From Streptomyces uncialis (GTDB lineage: Bacteria > Actinomycetota > Actinomycetes > Streptomycetales > Streptomycetaceae), in the NCBI RefSeq assembly GCF_001905345.1, contig NZ_LFBV01000009.1, positions 124,001-188,000 of the forward strand: a DNA stretch of 64,000 nt, written 5' to 3'. Position numbers and translations under genes: made by a program. Positions 42,028 to 50,900 of this stretch are shown piece by piece; within the stretch, counting starts at the first letter, position 1; the number at the start of each line of letters is the position of its first letter. The notes under the pieces were generated by a model. It was given only the letters and a program-made list of their open reading frames with translations. It did not search any database and had not been told where the DNA came from.

Positions 42028-43629
42028 ATGAGCAGTCAGCCCACAGACGACAGCTTCCACGTCTTCGACACCACCCTGCGCGACGGAGCGCAGCGCGAGG
42101 GCATCAACCTCACGGTGGCGGACAAGCTGGCCATCGCCCGGCACCTGGACGACTTCGGGGTGGGGTTCATCGAGGGCGGCTGGCCGGGTGCCAACCCCCG
42201 CGACACCGAGTTCTTCGCCCGCGCCCAGCAGGAGATCACCTTCGGCAGCGCCCAGCTCGTCGCCTTCGGCGCGACCCGCCGCGCCGGAGCCAAGGCATCC
42301 GAGGACCCGCAGGTCAGGGCGCTGCTGGAGTCCGGTGCCCCGGTGATCACGCTGGTCGCCAAGGCCCATGACCGCCATGTGGAACTGGCCCTGCGGACCA
42401 CCCTGGAGGAGAACCTGGAGATGGTCCGCGACACCGTCTCCCACCTGGTCGCCCAGGGCCGCCGGGTGTTCATCGACTGCGAGCACTTCTTCGACGGCTA
42501 CCGTGCCAACCCGCAGTACGCGAAGGCCGTGGTCCGCACCGCGAGCGACGCGGGCGCGGACGTCGTCGTCCTGTGCGACACCAACGGCGGCATGCTCCCC
42601 GCCCAGATCCACGCCGTGGTCGCCACGGTCCTCGCCGACACCGGTGCCCGGCTCGGCATCCACGCGCAGGACGACACGGGCTGCGCGGTCGCCAACACCC
42701 TCGCCGCCGTCGACGCGGGCGCCACCCATGTGCAGTGCACGGCGAACGGCTACGGGGAGCGCGTCGGCAACGCCAACCTCTTCCCGGTGGTCGCCGCCCT
42801 GGAGCTGAAGTACGGCCGCCAGGTGCTGCCCGAGGGCAAGCTCAAGGAGATGACCCGGGTCTCCCACGCGATCGCTGAGGTCGTCAACCTCACGCCCGCC
42901 ACCCATCAGCCGTACGTGGGCGTCTCCGCGTTCGCGCACAAGGCCGGACTGCACGCCTCCGCGATCAAGGTCGACCCGGACCTGTACCAGCACATCGACC
43001 CGGAGCTGGTGGGCAACCGCATCCGGATGCTCGTCTCCGACATGGCCGGGCGGGCCTCCATCGAGCTGAAGGGCAAGGAGCTCGGCGTCGATCTCGGCGG
43101 GGATCGCGAGCTGATCGGCCGGGTCGTCGACCGGGTCAAGGAACGCGAGCTGAAGGGCTACACCTACGAGGCGGCCGACGCGTCGTTCGAGCTGCTGCTG
43201 CGCGAGGAGGCCGAGGGCCGGGCCCGCCGCTACTTCCGTACGGAGTCCTGGCGCGCGATCACCGAGGACCGGCCCGACGGCAGCCACGCCAACGAGGCCA
43301 CCGTGAAGCTCTGGGCCAAGGGCGAGCGGATCGTCGCCACCGCCGAGGGCAACGGCCCGGTCAACGCGCTGGACCGCGCGCTGCGGGTCGCCCTGGAGCG
43401 GCTGTACCCGCAGCTGGCCAAGTTCGAGCTGGTGGACTACAAGGTCCGCATCCTGGAGGGCCGCCACGGCACCCAGTCCACGACCCGGGTCCTGATCTCC
43501 ACGGGTGACGGCGAGGCCGACTGGTCGACGGTCGGTGTCGCGGACAACGTCATCGCCGCGTCCTGGCAGGCCCTGGAGGACGCCTACACCTACGGCCTGC
43601 TGCGCGCGGGCGTCGAGCCGACGGAGTAG
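42028..43629 (+). CDS. cimA: Citramalate synthase
   Basis: Condenses pyruvate and acetyl-CoA to (R)-citramalate, giving a threonine-independent route to 2-oxobutyrate for isoleucine. The 533-aa protein is a member of the LeuA/CimA family with HVFDTTLRDGAQREGINLTV (about 11-30) as metal/catalytic signature, FIEGGWPGANPRD (about 48-60; the WPGANP segment is typical of the long CimA type rather than LeuA), GIHAQDDTGCAVAN (about 210-223), GYGERVGNANL, and a C-terminal regulatory domain (about 370-525). AGGAG lies about 13 bases before the ATG. A leader peptide and attenuator probably control it; a terminator follows. Confidence 0.94.
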   Translation: MSSQPTDDSFHVFDTTLRDGAQREGINLTVADKLAIARHLDDFGVGFIEGGWPGANPRDTEFFARAQQEITFGSAQLVAFGATRRAGAKASEDPQVRALLESGAPVITLVAKAHDRHVELALRTTLEENLEMVRDTVSHLVAQGRRVFIDCEHFFDGYRANPQYAKAVVRTASDAGADVVVLCDTNGGMLPAQIHAVVATVLADTGARLGIHAQDDTGCAVANTLAAVDAGATHVQCTANGYGERVGNANLFPVVAALELKYGRQVLPEGKLKEMTRVSHAIAEVVNLTPATHQPYVGVSAFAHKAGLHASAIKVDPDLYQHIDPELVGNRIRMLVSDMAGRASIELKGKELGVDLGGDRELIGRVVDRVKERELKGYTYEAADASFELLLREEAEGRARRYFRTESWRAITEDRPDGSHANEATVKLWAKGERIVATAEGNGPVNALDRALRVALERLYPQLAKFELVDYKVRILEGRHGTQSTTRVLISTGDGEADWSTVGVADNVIAASWQALEDAYTYGLLRAGVEPTE

Positions 43630-43648
43630 CCCGCGAGCAGTCCCGCTC

Positions 43649-43676
43649 CCCGGGGTGCCCGCGCAGGCACCCCGGG
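43649..43676 (+). terminator. Terminator after cimA
   Basis: A perfect 11-bp stem CCCGGGGTGCC / GGCACCCCGGG with a 6-base loop, 19 bases after the stop codon. Confidence 0.85.
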
Positions 43677-43748
43677 ACCGTGGTCGGACCAATACGGTGA
43701 ATCCGCTCCATCAGGGTGACAACGGGCACATCGGGTAGCGTCGAGGGT

Positions 43749-45173
43749 ATGGACGCCGTTCTGTCGCGAGGACTCCGGTCACTCCGGGGCCCGGCGCTCG
43801 CCCTGATCTCCGCGGCCGTGCTGCCCGTGGTGCTCACCCTGTCGGCCCCGGCCGCCGCCGCCGAGGCCGCCCCTCCGGCCGCCCGTGGTGCCCCGGTGGC
43901 CGTCACCGCCACCGATATCGCCGTCGTCGCCGACGCGCTGCGCGAGAGCCCTGTCTACGTCGATCCGGCGGCGTCGGGCCAGCTCTCCACCGCGGACGCG
44001 GACGCCCTCACGAAGAAGATCGAGGACGCCGGCAAACCGGTCTTCGTCGCGGTGCTGCCCGCGGACTTCCCCACCAAGGACCTCTTCACCGATCTGCGGA
44101 CGGACACCGGGATCACCGGGGTGTACGCGGTGCGCCTCGGTGACCGCTTCGACGCCCACGCCGACAGCGCCGTGATGTCGCGCACCGCCGTGGGGAACCT
44201 GGTGCGCAGCGTCGAGGGCGACGCCTCCGCGAACGCGCAGCTGAACGACTTCGTGGACCGGGCGCTGCCCACGGCCCGCGGCAGCGCGCCCGCCTCCTGG
44301 GGCGGGGACCCCGGTTCGTCGTTCCCGACCGGCACGGTGATCGGTGTCGGCACCCTCGTGGTGCTGGGCGGCGCGGGCCTGTACGCGGTGTCCCGGCGCA
44401 ACCGCCGCCGTCATGAGGAGGAGCAGCGGGCCGCGCTGGACAAGCTGCGGGTGGTGGTGGACGAGGACATCACCGCGTTCGGCGAGGAACTGGACCGGCT
44501 GGACTTCCATCCGGCCGAGGCGGGCGCGGACGACGCGATGCGCGGGGACTACGAGCACGCGCTCGACGCGTACGAGAAGGCGAAGTCGTCCATGGCCGCC
44601 GCCCGGCGCCCGGAGGACGTACGGCCGGTGACCGGGGCGCTGGAGGACGGCAGGTTCTCGCTGGCGGTGCTCGCCGCCCGCCGCGCGGGCCGTCCGGTCC
44701 CGGAGCGCCGGGGCCCCTGTTTCTTCGACCCGCGGCACGGTCCGTCCACCGAGGACGTCCGCTGGGCGCCCGCGGGCGGGGCCGAACGCGAGGTGCCGGT
44801 GTGCGCGGCGGACGCGGCCCGGCTGCGGGAGGGCGCCGAGCCGATGATCCGCGAGGTCGACACGGAGCACGGCCGCCGTCCGTACTACGACGCGGGCCCG
44901 GCGTACGGGCCGTGGGCGGGCGGTTACTTCGCCGCGGGTCTGCTGCCCACGCTGCTGGTGGGCACGATGCTCGGCGGGATGATGGCGAGTCCCGCGTACG
45001 CGGCGGACTACGGTTCCGGCTACGGCGACTTCGGGCCGGGCGCGGGGTACGACGGCGGTGAGGTGTCCGGCGCGGACTTCAGCCCGGACGACTTCGGCGG
45101 CGGTGGCTTCGGGGACGGCGGCGGCGACTTCGGCGGGGGCGGCGGGGGCGGGGACTTCGGCGGCGGCTTCTGA
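43749..45173 (+). CDS. Membrane protein with extracytoplasmic domain and Gly-rich tail
   Basis: A 474-aa membrane protein of unknown function. A signal or anchor helix (about 12-38) is followed by an extracytoplasmic domain (about 50-185; DIAVVADALRESPVYVDP...ADADALTKKIEDAGKPVFVAV) reminiscent of TPM/YgcG-type domains, a helix (FPTGTVIGVGTLVVLGGAGL, about 194-215), a cytoplasmic helical domain (216-390) with CFFDPRHGPS, a third helix (YFAAGLLPTLLVGTMLGGMM, about 395-416), and a tail that is almost only Gly, Asp and Phe (DFGGGGFGDGGGDFGGG). A -10-like TAGCGT ends 7 bases before the ATG, so it is probably leaderless. Confidence 0.8.
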   Translation: MDAVLSRGLRSLRGPALALISAAVLPVVLTLSAPAAAAEAAPPAARGAPVAVTATDIAVVADALRESPVYVDPAASGQLSTADADALTKKIEDAGKPVFVAVLPADFPTKDLFTDLRTDTGITGVYAVRLGDRFDAHADSAVMSRTAVGNLVRSVEGDASANAQLNDFVDRALPTARGSAPASWGGDPGSSFPTGTVIGVGTLVVLGGAGLYAVSRRNRRRHEEEQRAALDKLRVVVDEDITAFGEELDRLDFHPAEAGADDAMRGDYEHALDAYEKAKSSMAAARRPEDVRPVTGALEDGRFSLAVLAARRAGRPVPERRGPCFFDPRHGPSTEDVRWAPAGGAEREVPVCAADAARLREGAEPMIREVDTEHGRRPYYDAGPAYGPWAGGYFAAGLLPTLLVGTMLGGMMASPAYAADYGSGYGDFGPGAGYDGGEVSGADFSPDDFGGGGFGDGGGDFGGGGGGGDFGGGF

Positions 45174-45306
45174 GGACCCCGCCGGTTCCCGCCGCCCGGG
45201 ACGCGGTTCCCGGCCTCCACCGGCCCTGGGCATCCGGGTGGCGGTTTCCGACCCCCATCGGTCCGGGTGCGTGGGCGGGGGTCCCTGACGCCCGCTGGAC
45301 CGGGTA

Positions 45307-45338
45307 CCCGAGCGGACCCCGCCGACCGCCCGCTCGGG
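45307..45338. terminator. Bidirectional terminator
   Basis: Stem CCCGAGCGG / CCGCTCGGG (9 bp) with a 14-base loop, between the plus-strand membrane protein gene and the end of the minus-strand lipoprotein gene. Confidence 0.7.
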
Positions 45339-45350
45339 CTCCCGCAGGGG

Positions 45351-46310
45351 TCAGGTGTCCGTACCGGCCTCCCGGTCCCGGTCCGCTCCGGCGACGATCC
45401 GGCGGGCCTCCCGCACCTTCGCCAGATGCAGTCCCCGGAGCTGTTCCAGCCGGGCGGTGTCACCGGCGATCGCGGTGCGCTGGACGCGGGCCTCCGCCTC
45501 GAACCAGGTCTCCAGCAGACGTGTGCGGTGTTTGCAGGCGATATCGGTTCGGGCGGTCTCCTTCTCCTGCCGGGAGATACCGCTCCTCTGGAATGCCGGA
45601 TTCTTCAGCGGGTCCATGGGGGAGGCGTAGGAAAAGCCGTTCTCGCGCATACAGGCGGCCCATTCCGTCAGCGCCGCCCGTACCCGGGAATCCTGGCGCG
45701 ACCGGACGAAACTCCGGGCGGCGATACGGCTCGCGGCGTCCGCACCTGCGCTGAATTCGTAAGGTTTCCTGAGTTTCTCCACCCCTTCACCGAGACAGCC
45801 GTGCGCCGGCACCCGCCGGCCCCGGTGCGTCGCGTCCCGCGGGGATTCCCCGTCGGCCCGCCGCCCGTACAGCACGAGCTGTTCGGCGGCGCTCAGCGCA
45901 CTGTCCGACGCCGGGTCCGGCTGGGGCGGGAGGTGGTAGCCCCAGCGGGCGGCCTCGCGGGCGCTGGAGATCCCGTACCGGCGGTCGGCGAAGGGCGGGG
46001 CGAGTACCGCGGTGGCCTGCGGCGGGTCGTAGGTGACCCCGTACCGCCGGGCGCAGTCGCGGGCGAGGATCAGTTCCGCGGCGGTGATCGCGAGGTACTC
46101 GTCGTCGCTGTAGCTGTAGCGGGCGATGGGGAGCCGGGCGGTCAGTGTCGTGCCGGCCCCGTTCTCGCCGGGGTCGGGCGGGGGGCCGGCCCGATGGGTC
46201 GCGGTGCCGGGCGCGCCGGTGGGCCGGGCGGTGCCGTCCGGCGGTGGTGCGCCGGGGGAGCAGCCGAGCAGCAGGGCCAGGACCAGCGCGGACAGCGCCT
46301 GTCGTCTCAT
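45351..46310 (-). CDS. Hypothetical lipoprotein
   Basis: A 319-aa protein with a lipoprotein signal MRRQALSALVLALLLGCSPG (Cys at about 17), a Pro/Thr/Gly-rich linker (18-55), and an exported helical domain. Conserved-looking features are LILARDCARRYGVTYDPP (about 79-96), YGISSAREAARWGYHLP (about 110-126) and WAACMRENGFSY (about 220-231), the latter of a type seen in actinobacterial hypothetical lipoproteins. No domain or function is recognised. It follows the I36-like gene by 20 bases on the same strand, so they are likely one operon. Confidence 0.75.
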   Translation of the reverse strand: MRRQALSALVLALLLGCSPGAPPPDGTARPTGAPGTATHRAGPPPDPGENGAGTTLTARLPIARYSYSDDEYLAITAAELILARDCARRYGVTYDPPQATAVLAPPFADRRYGISSAREAARWGYHLPPQPDPASDSALSAAEQLVLYGRRADGESPRDATHRGRRVPAHGCLGEGVEKLRKPYEFSAGADAASRIAARSFVRSRQDSRVRAALTEWAACMRENGFSYASPMDPLKNPAFQRSGISRQEKETARTDIACKHRTRLLETWFEAEARVQRTAIAGDTARLEQLRGLHLAKVREARRIVAGADRDREAGTDT

Positions 46311-46330
46311 CGGACCGGGTCCCGTGGCCG

Positions 46331-46768
46331 TCAGGAGAAGCGGTGGCAGTTCGAGGGGGCGGCGCCGAAGCGCAGCGAGGCGTTGTCGTTGTACGTGTTC
46401 TTGAGCCGGGCGGTGCCGGTGCGCTTGGCGAAGCTGTCGCAGGGGCCGGTGTAGCCGCTGTTGAAGAAGACGGCGGCGTCGCGCACGCTGGCGTTGTGGA
46501 ACGAGGCCGCGTTGTTCTTGACGAGCTGGCCCTTGCCCGCGCCGGCCGTCAGGAAGTGGTAGCCCGCGAGGTCGGGGACGTTCGTGCCCCGGAACACCAC
46601 CCGTGATCCGGTCTGGTGGCTGTTGAAGTAGAACTCCCCGCAGTCGTACTCCCAGTTCGGGCAGCCCGTGCCCGCGTCGGCCTGCGCCTGCGGCGCCATA
46701 CCGAGGACGACCGTCACCGCCGCCGGTATCGCGAGGGCCAGGGAGATCGACTTTCTCAAAACGCGCAT
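46331..46768 (-). CDS. Secreted peptidase inhibitor family I36-like protein
   Basis: A 145-aa exported protein. Signal peptide MRVLRKSISLALAIPAAVTV through AQA (about 1-30), then GCPNWEYDCGEFYFNSHQTG (about 35-54) and a C-terminal YNDNASLRF (about 128-136). The pattern of Cys positions and the NNAASFHNASVRDAAVFFNS stretch resemble the I36 (SMPI) metalloprotease inhibitor family of Streptomyces, but the similarity is by eye only. GGAGG lies 7 bases before the ATG. The lipoprotein gene follows 20 bases later. It may be an inhibitor or another small beta-rich secreted protein. Confidence 0.65.
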   Translation of the reverse strand: MRVLRKSISLALAIPAAVTVVLGMAPQAQADAGTGCPNWEYDCGEFYFNSHQTGSRVVFRGTNVPDLAGYHFLTAGAGKGQLVKNNAASFHNASVRDAAVFFNSGYTGPCDSFAKRTGTARLKNTYNDNASLRFGAAPSNCHRFS

Positions 46769-46940
46769 GGAAATCCTCCGTGCCGGGTCCGGTTTATCAC
46801 CCGGCGATTCTGTTGTTTTCTGCACCTTGAATTGGCGCAGCGTGAGCCTAGCCAGGCGCGGAGTCACCCGACAGGCTGCTTTCGGACATGGATGGCCGGG
46901 ATCGAGCTGGTTCTTTATCGGTCAGCGGTGTGCGACTGCA

Positions 46941-46992
46941 AAAAGACGAGCGCCCGCCTTCTCGCTCGTGGTGCGAAGCGGAAGGCGGGCGC
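46941..46992 (-). terminator. T-tailed terminator after yceI
   Basis: Stem GCGCCCGCCTTC (46950-46961) / GAAGGCGGGCGC (46981-46992), 12 bp perfect, loop 19 bases. On the minus strand it is followed by five T residues (46941-46945). It lies 82 bases behind the YceI stop. Confidence 0.85.
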
Positions 46993-47073
46993 GCTCGAAG
47001 GGGACCGTCGTGGGTCCGGGGCACGGTGGCCCGGGTGCCGGAGGCGGACTCCGGCGGGGGGTCGGGACGGGGG

Positions 47074-47679
47074 TCAGGCGCTCTTGATCGCGGAGATGTC
47101 GAAGTTCAGCTTGATCTTGTCCGAGACGAGGACGCCACCGGTCTCCAGCGCGGCGTTCCAGGTCAGGCCCCACTCGGAGCGCAGCAGCTCGGCCTTGCCC
47201 TCGAAGCCCACGCGCTCGTTGCCGAACGGGTCGGTCGCGGCGCCGCTGAACTCCAGGTCGATGGTGATCGGCTTGGTGGTGCCGAGCAGGGAGAGCTCAC
47301 CGGTGATGCGGTAGTCGTCGCCGCCCAGGAACTCGGTGGAGGTGGAGCGGAAGCTCATCTTCGGGTGCTCTTCGATGCTGAAGAACTCGGCGCTCTTGAG
47401 GTGGCCGTCGCGGTCGGCGTTGCCGGTGTCCAGGCTTGCCATCTCCACGTCGATACGGGCGGAGGAGTTGGCCGGGTCGGTGCCGTCCAGGTCGAGCGTG
47501 CCGGTGAAGTCCTGGAAGCCGCCCTTGACGTTGGTGACCATCGCGTGGCGGGCCACGAAGCCGATGGTGGTGTGGGCGGTGTCGAGGGTGTACGTGCCGC
47601 TCAGGGTGGCGAGGCCGGGGCCCGGCGCCTGGGGGGTGGCGACAGCGGTGGTGGCGTTCTTGCGGCCGAAGATACCCAT
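47074..47679 (-). CDS. YceI-family protein
   Basis: A 201-aa lipocalin-like protein predicted to bind an isoprenoid or other lipid. The YceI core starts at about residue 28: SGTYTLDTAHTTIGFVARHA, VKGGFQDFTGTLDLDG, SLDTGNADRDGHLKSAEFF, YRITGELSLLGTTKPITIDL. There is no signal peptide (MGIFGRKNATTAVATPQAPG), so it is probably cytoplasmic, unlike the periplasmic proteobacterial YceI. AAGGAGC precedes the ATG. Two TTGAA-type dyads surround its promoter, so it is most likely repressed by an unlinked MarR-like regulator. Confidence 0.92.
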   Translation of the reverse strand: MGIFGRKNATTAVATPQAPGPGLATLSGTYTLDTAHTTIGFVARHAMVTNVKGGFQDFTGTLDLDGTDPANSSARIDVEMASLDTGNADRDGHLKSAEFFSIEEHPKMSFRSTSTEFLGGDDYRITGELSLLGTTKPITIDLEFSGAATDPFGNERVGFEGKAELLRSEWGLTWNAALETGGVLVSDKIKLNFDISAIKSA

Positions 47680-47729
47680 GGTGTGCTCCTTGGGGCGGTG
47701 GGGGGTGACCGCCGGATGAGCGGTCTTTG

Positions 47730-47780
47730 GTTGAACTTTCAACGAGGATGACACTAGCGGTATTCCGTTCAACTTTCAAC
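47730..47780 (-). promoter_or_regulatory. yceI promoter with two operator copies
   Basis: GTTGAACTTTCAAC (47730-47743) is a perfect 6-bp dyad with a 2-base centre; GTTCAACTTTCAAC (47767-47780) is a second copy with one mismatch, centres 37 bases apart. Read on the minus strand, the distal copy contains TTGAAA as -35 (47774-47779), 17 bases before TAGTGT as -10 (47751-47756), and the proximal copy covers the start of transcription. Confidence 0.85.
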
Positions 47781-47843
47781 TGCAAGCGGAGTGTGCTGGC
47801 GCGAACGCGCTCCGTATGCGTCGATGGCGGATGCGGGCGGGGC

Positions 47844-47875
47844 CTACTTGGACTAAAGGAACGCGGTACTTGGAC
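47844..47875 (+). promoter_or_regulatory. Direct repeat upstream of the GH101 gene
   Basis: TACTTGGACT occurs twice (47844-47853 and 47866-47875), 22 bases or two helical turns apart. The repeats are 65-96 bases before the GH101 start and are candidates for a sugar-responsive regulator; TTGGACT is similar to sequence elements seen before Streptomyces glycan hydrolase genes (memory only). Confidence 0.5.
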
Positions 47876-47939
47876 TGCCGCCGCCGCGACGCGCCCCGTC
47901 CGTTGACCCCATGGCGACGACGCGGATACCCAGTTCCCC

Positions 47940-50900
47940 ATGTCCCGAAGATTCCGTACGGCATGTGCGCTGGTCGCAGCCTCATCCGCCGTCTTCGCCC
48001 TGGCCGGTCCCGTCGCCGCCGCCGCACCCACGGCGGACGCCGCCCCCTCCGCCGCCGACCCCGTCGGCGGCCCCTCGCTCCGCTCCGGCAAGCTCACCGT
48101 CACCGTGGCGAAGGACTTCCCCAGGGTCCTCGCGTACACCGACCGCGCCACCGGGGCCCGCCTCCTCGGCTCCACCGCGGAGATCACCGAGGTCACCCTC
48201 AACGGCAAGCCCCAGCCCGTACGGCTCGGATCGGCGCCGGACATCGGGCGCGCCAAGGCCGCGTACACCCTCACCTTCCCCGAGCTGCCCGGGGTCGAGA
48301 TCGACACCTCGCTGTCGGTCAGCGGCCGTACCGTCACCTTCCGGGTCACGGCGGTCCGCGACACCGAGGCGTTCCGGGTCGGCACGATCGACATACCCGG
48401 CCATGACCTCGTCTCCGTGGGCAGCGGCGACGGCGGCGCCCGTACGGCGTTCACCCGGCTCGACCCCGACTCGACCCGCACGGCCGACGTCTTCGCCGAC
48501 GTCACCCCCGCCACCCCGGCCTACGCGCCGCGCGGCGCCGCCTACGCGCTGGTCAACACCGCCGGGCTCGCCGCCGCCGTCGAGTCCAACTCGACGTACG
48601 ACAAGCCGTCCGGCGCCACCGCCGGGGACAACGCCCGCTTCTGGCACCAGGCCCGCAAGGCCGCCGACGGCTCCACCCGCGTCGGCGTCCGGTCCGGCCA
48701 GTGGACCTACCGCGGCGAGGGCTCACCCACGCCCGCCCGCAAGGACGCGCTGCCCTGGGCCAAGGTCGTCGTCACCCCCGACGCCAACGCCGACCGGACC
48801 GTCGACTGGCAGGACGCCGCGATCGCCTTCCGCGGCATCGGCATCAAGGCGCCCGGCGCCGACGACACCCCCGACCGGGTCATCACCCATATCCCGTTCA
48901 ACTTCGCCAGCCAGGCCACCCACCCCTTCCTGCGGACCCTGGACGACGTCAAACGGATCTCGCTCGCCACCGACGGCCTCGGCCAGCTCGCCATGCTCAA
49001 GGGCTACGCCTCCGAGGGCCACGACTCGGCGCACCCCGACTACGGCGGCGACATCAACAAGCGCGCGGGCGGCCTCACCGACCTCAACAAGCTGCTGCGG
49101 GACGGCGAGAAGTGGGGCGCCACCTTCGGCGTCCACATCAACGCCACCGAGGCGTACCCCGAGGCGAAGAACTTCAGCGAGAAGCTCGTCGACAAGAACA
49201 AGCCCGGATGGAACTGGCTCAACCAGAGCTACTACATCGACCAGCGCCGCGATGTGAACAGCGGGGAGCTCGCCCGCCGCTTCAAGGAACTGCGCGACGA
49301 GACCCACCGCAATCTCTCGCAGCTCTACGTCGATGTGTACTACTCGCACGGCTGGATCGCCGAGAAGACCGCCGAGGCCATCCGCGACCAGGGCTGGAAC
49401 CTCTCCACCGAGTGGGCCGACAAGTTCGAACGGCAGTCCCTGTGGTCCCACTGGGCCAATGACCTCAACTACGGCGGGGTCACCAACAAGGGCCTCAACT
49501 CGAAGATCATCCGGTTCATCCGCAACAGCGAGAAGGACGTCTGGAACAACGACCCCGTCCTCGGCCAGACCATCCTGGAGGACTTCGAGGGCTGGACCGG
49601 CGAGAACGACTGGGACGACTTCTACGCCGCGGTCTGGGAGCGGGACCTGCCCGCCAAGTACCTCCAGCAGGAGAAGATCCTGCGCTGGGAGGGCAACGAC
49701 ATCGCCCTCACCGGCGGCGTCCGCGGCACCGTCGAGAACGGCACCCGCGCCTACTACGACAACGGCCGCAAGGTCCTCGACGGCACCACCTACCTGCTGC
49801 CCTGGGCCGACGGCCGCCAGGGCAAGCACGGCAAGCACACCGACAGGAACCGCAAGCTCTACCACTTCAACAAGACCGGCGGCACCACCACCTGGGAGGT
49901 CCCCGGCTCCTCGTACACCGTCCACAAGCTGACGGACAACGGCCGGGTCAAGGCCGGCACCGTCCGCGCCAAGGACGGCCGGATCACCCTCACCGCCGAG
50001 GCCGGACAGCCCTACGTCCTGTACGCGGACGGCCGCGTCCCGAAGGCCGCCGACCCCCGCTGGGGCGAGGGCACCCCCGTCAAGGACCCCGGCTTCAACG
50101 ACGCCCGCCTCGACGACTGGCGCACCACCGGGACCGTCACCCGCGACAAGGACGACCACGGCCGCAACAGCGCCGCCCTCACCGGCACCGGCAAGGCCGC
50201 CGTCGAACAGCGGATCAGCGGGCTGACCCCCGGCAAGCGCTACACCGCGTCCGCCTGGCTTGAGGTCGAACCCGGCAAGGACCGCCGCACCACCTTGACC
50301 GCGGGCGGCGCGTCCGTCTCCGTCGAACGCTCCACCCTGCGCAACACCGTCGCCGCGAGCGACTGGCACAGCACGAACATGCAGCGCGCCAAGGTCACCT
50401 TCACCGCGCCCCGCGACGGCCGGACCACCCTGCGCGTCGAGGCGGCCGCGGGCTCCGGCGCCAAGGTCCGCGCCGACGACATCCGGATCGTCCGCAACGA
50501 CCCCGCCGCCAAGTCCGGCACCCTCGTCCACGAGGACTTCGAGAACGTCGACCAGGGCTGGGGCCCCTTCGCCAAGGGCGCCGCGGGCGGCGTCACCGAC
50601 CCGCGCACCCATATCGCCCAGAAGAACGCGCCCTACACCCAGTCCGGCTGGAACGGGAAACTCGTCGACGACGTCATCGGCGGCGCCGAATCCCTCAAGA
50701 CCCACGAGGGCGACAAGGGCGGACTCGTCTACCGCACCACCCCCGCCACCGTCCCCCTCAAGCCCGGCAACGCCTACCGGATCGACTTCGCCTACCAGTC
50801 CAGCCACGCCGGTTCCTTCGACTGGGTGACCGGCTACGACCAGAACACCGGCGGCGCCGCCCAGTCGGTCGAGACCCGCGCCACCCCCGTCCCCGAACGG

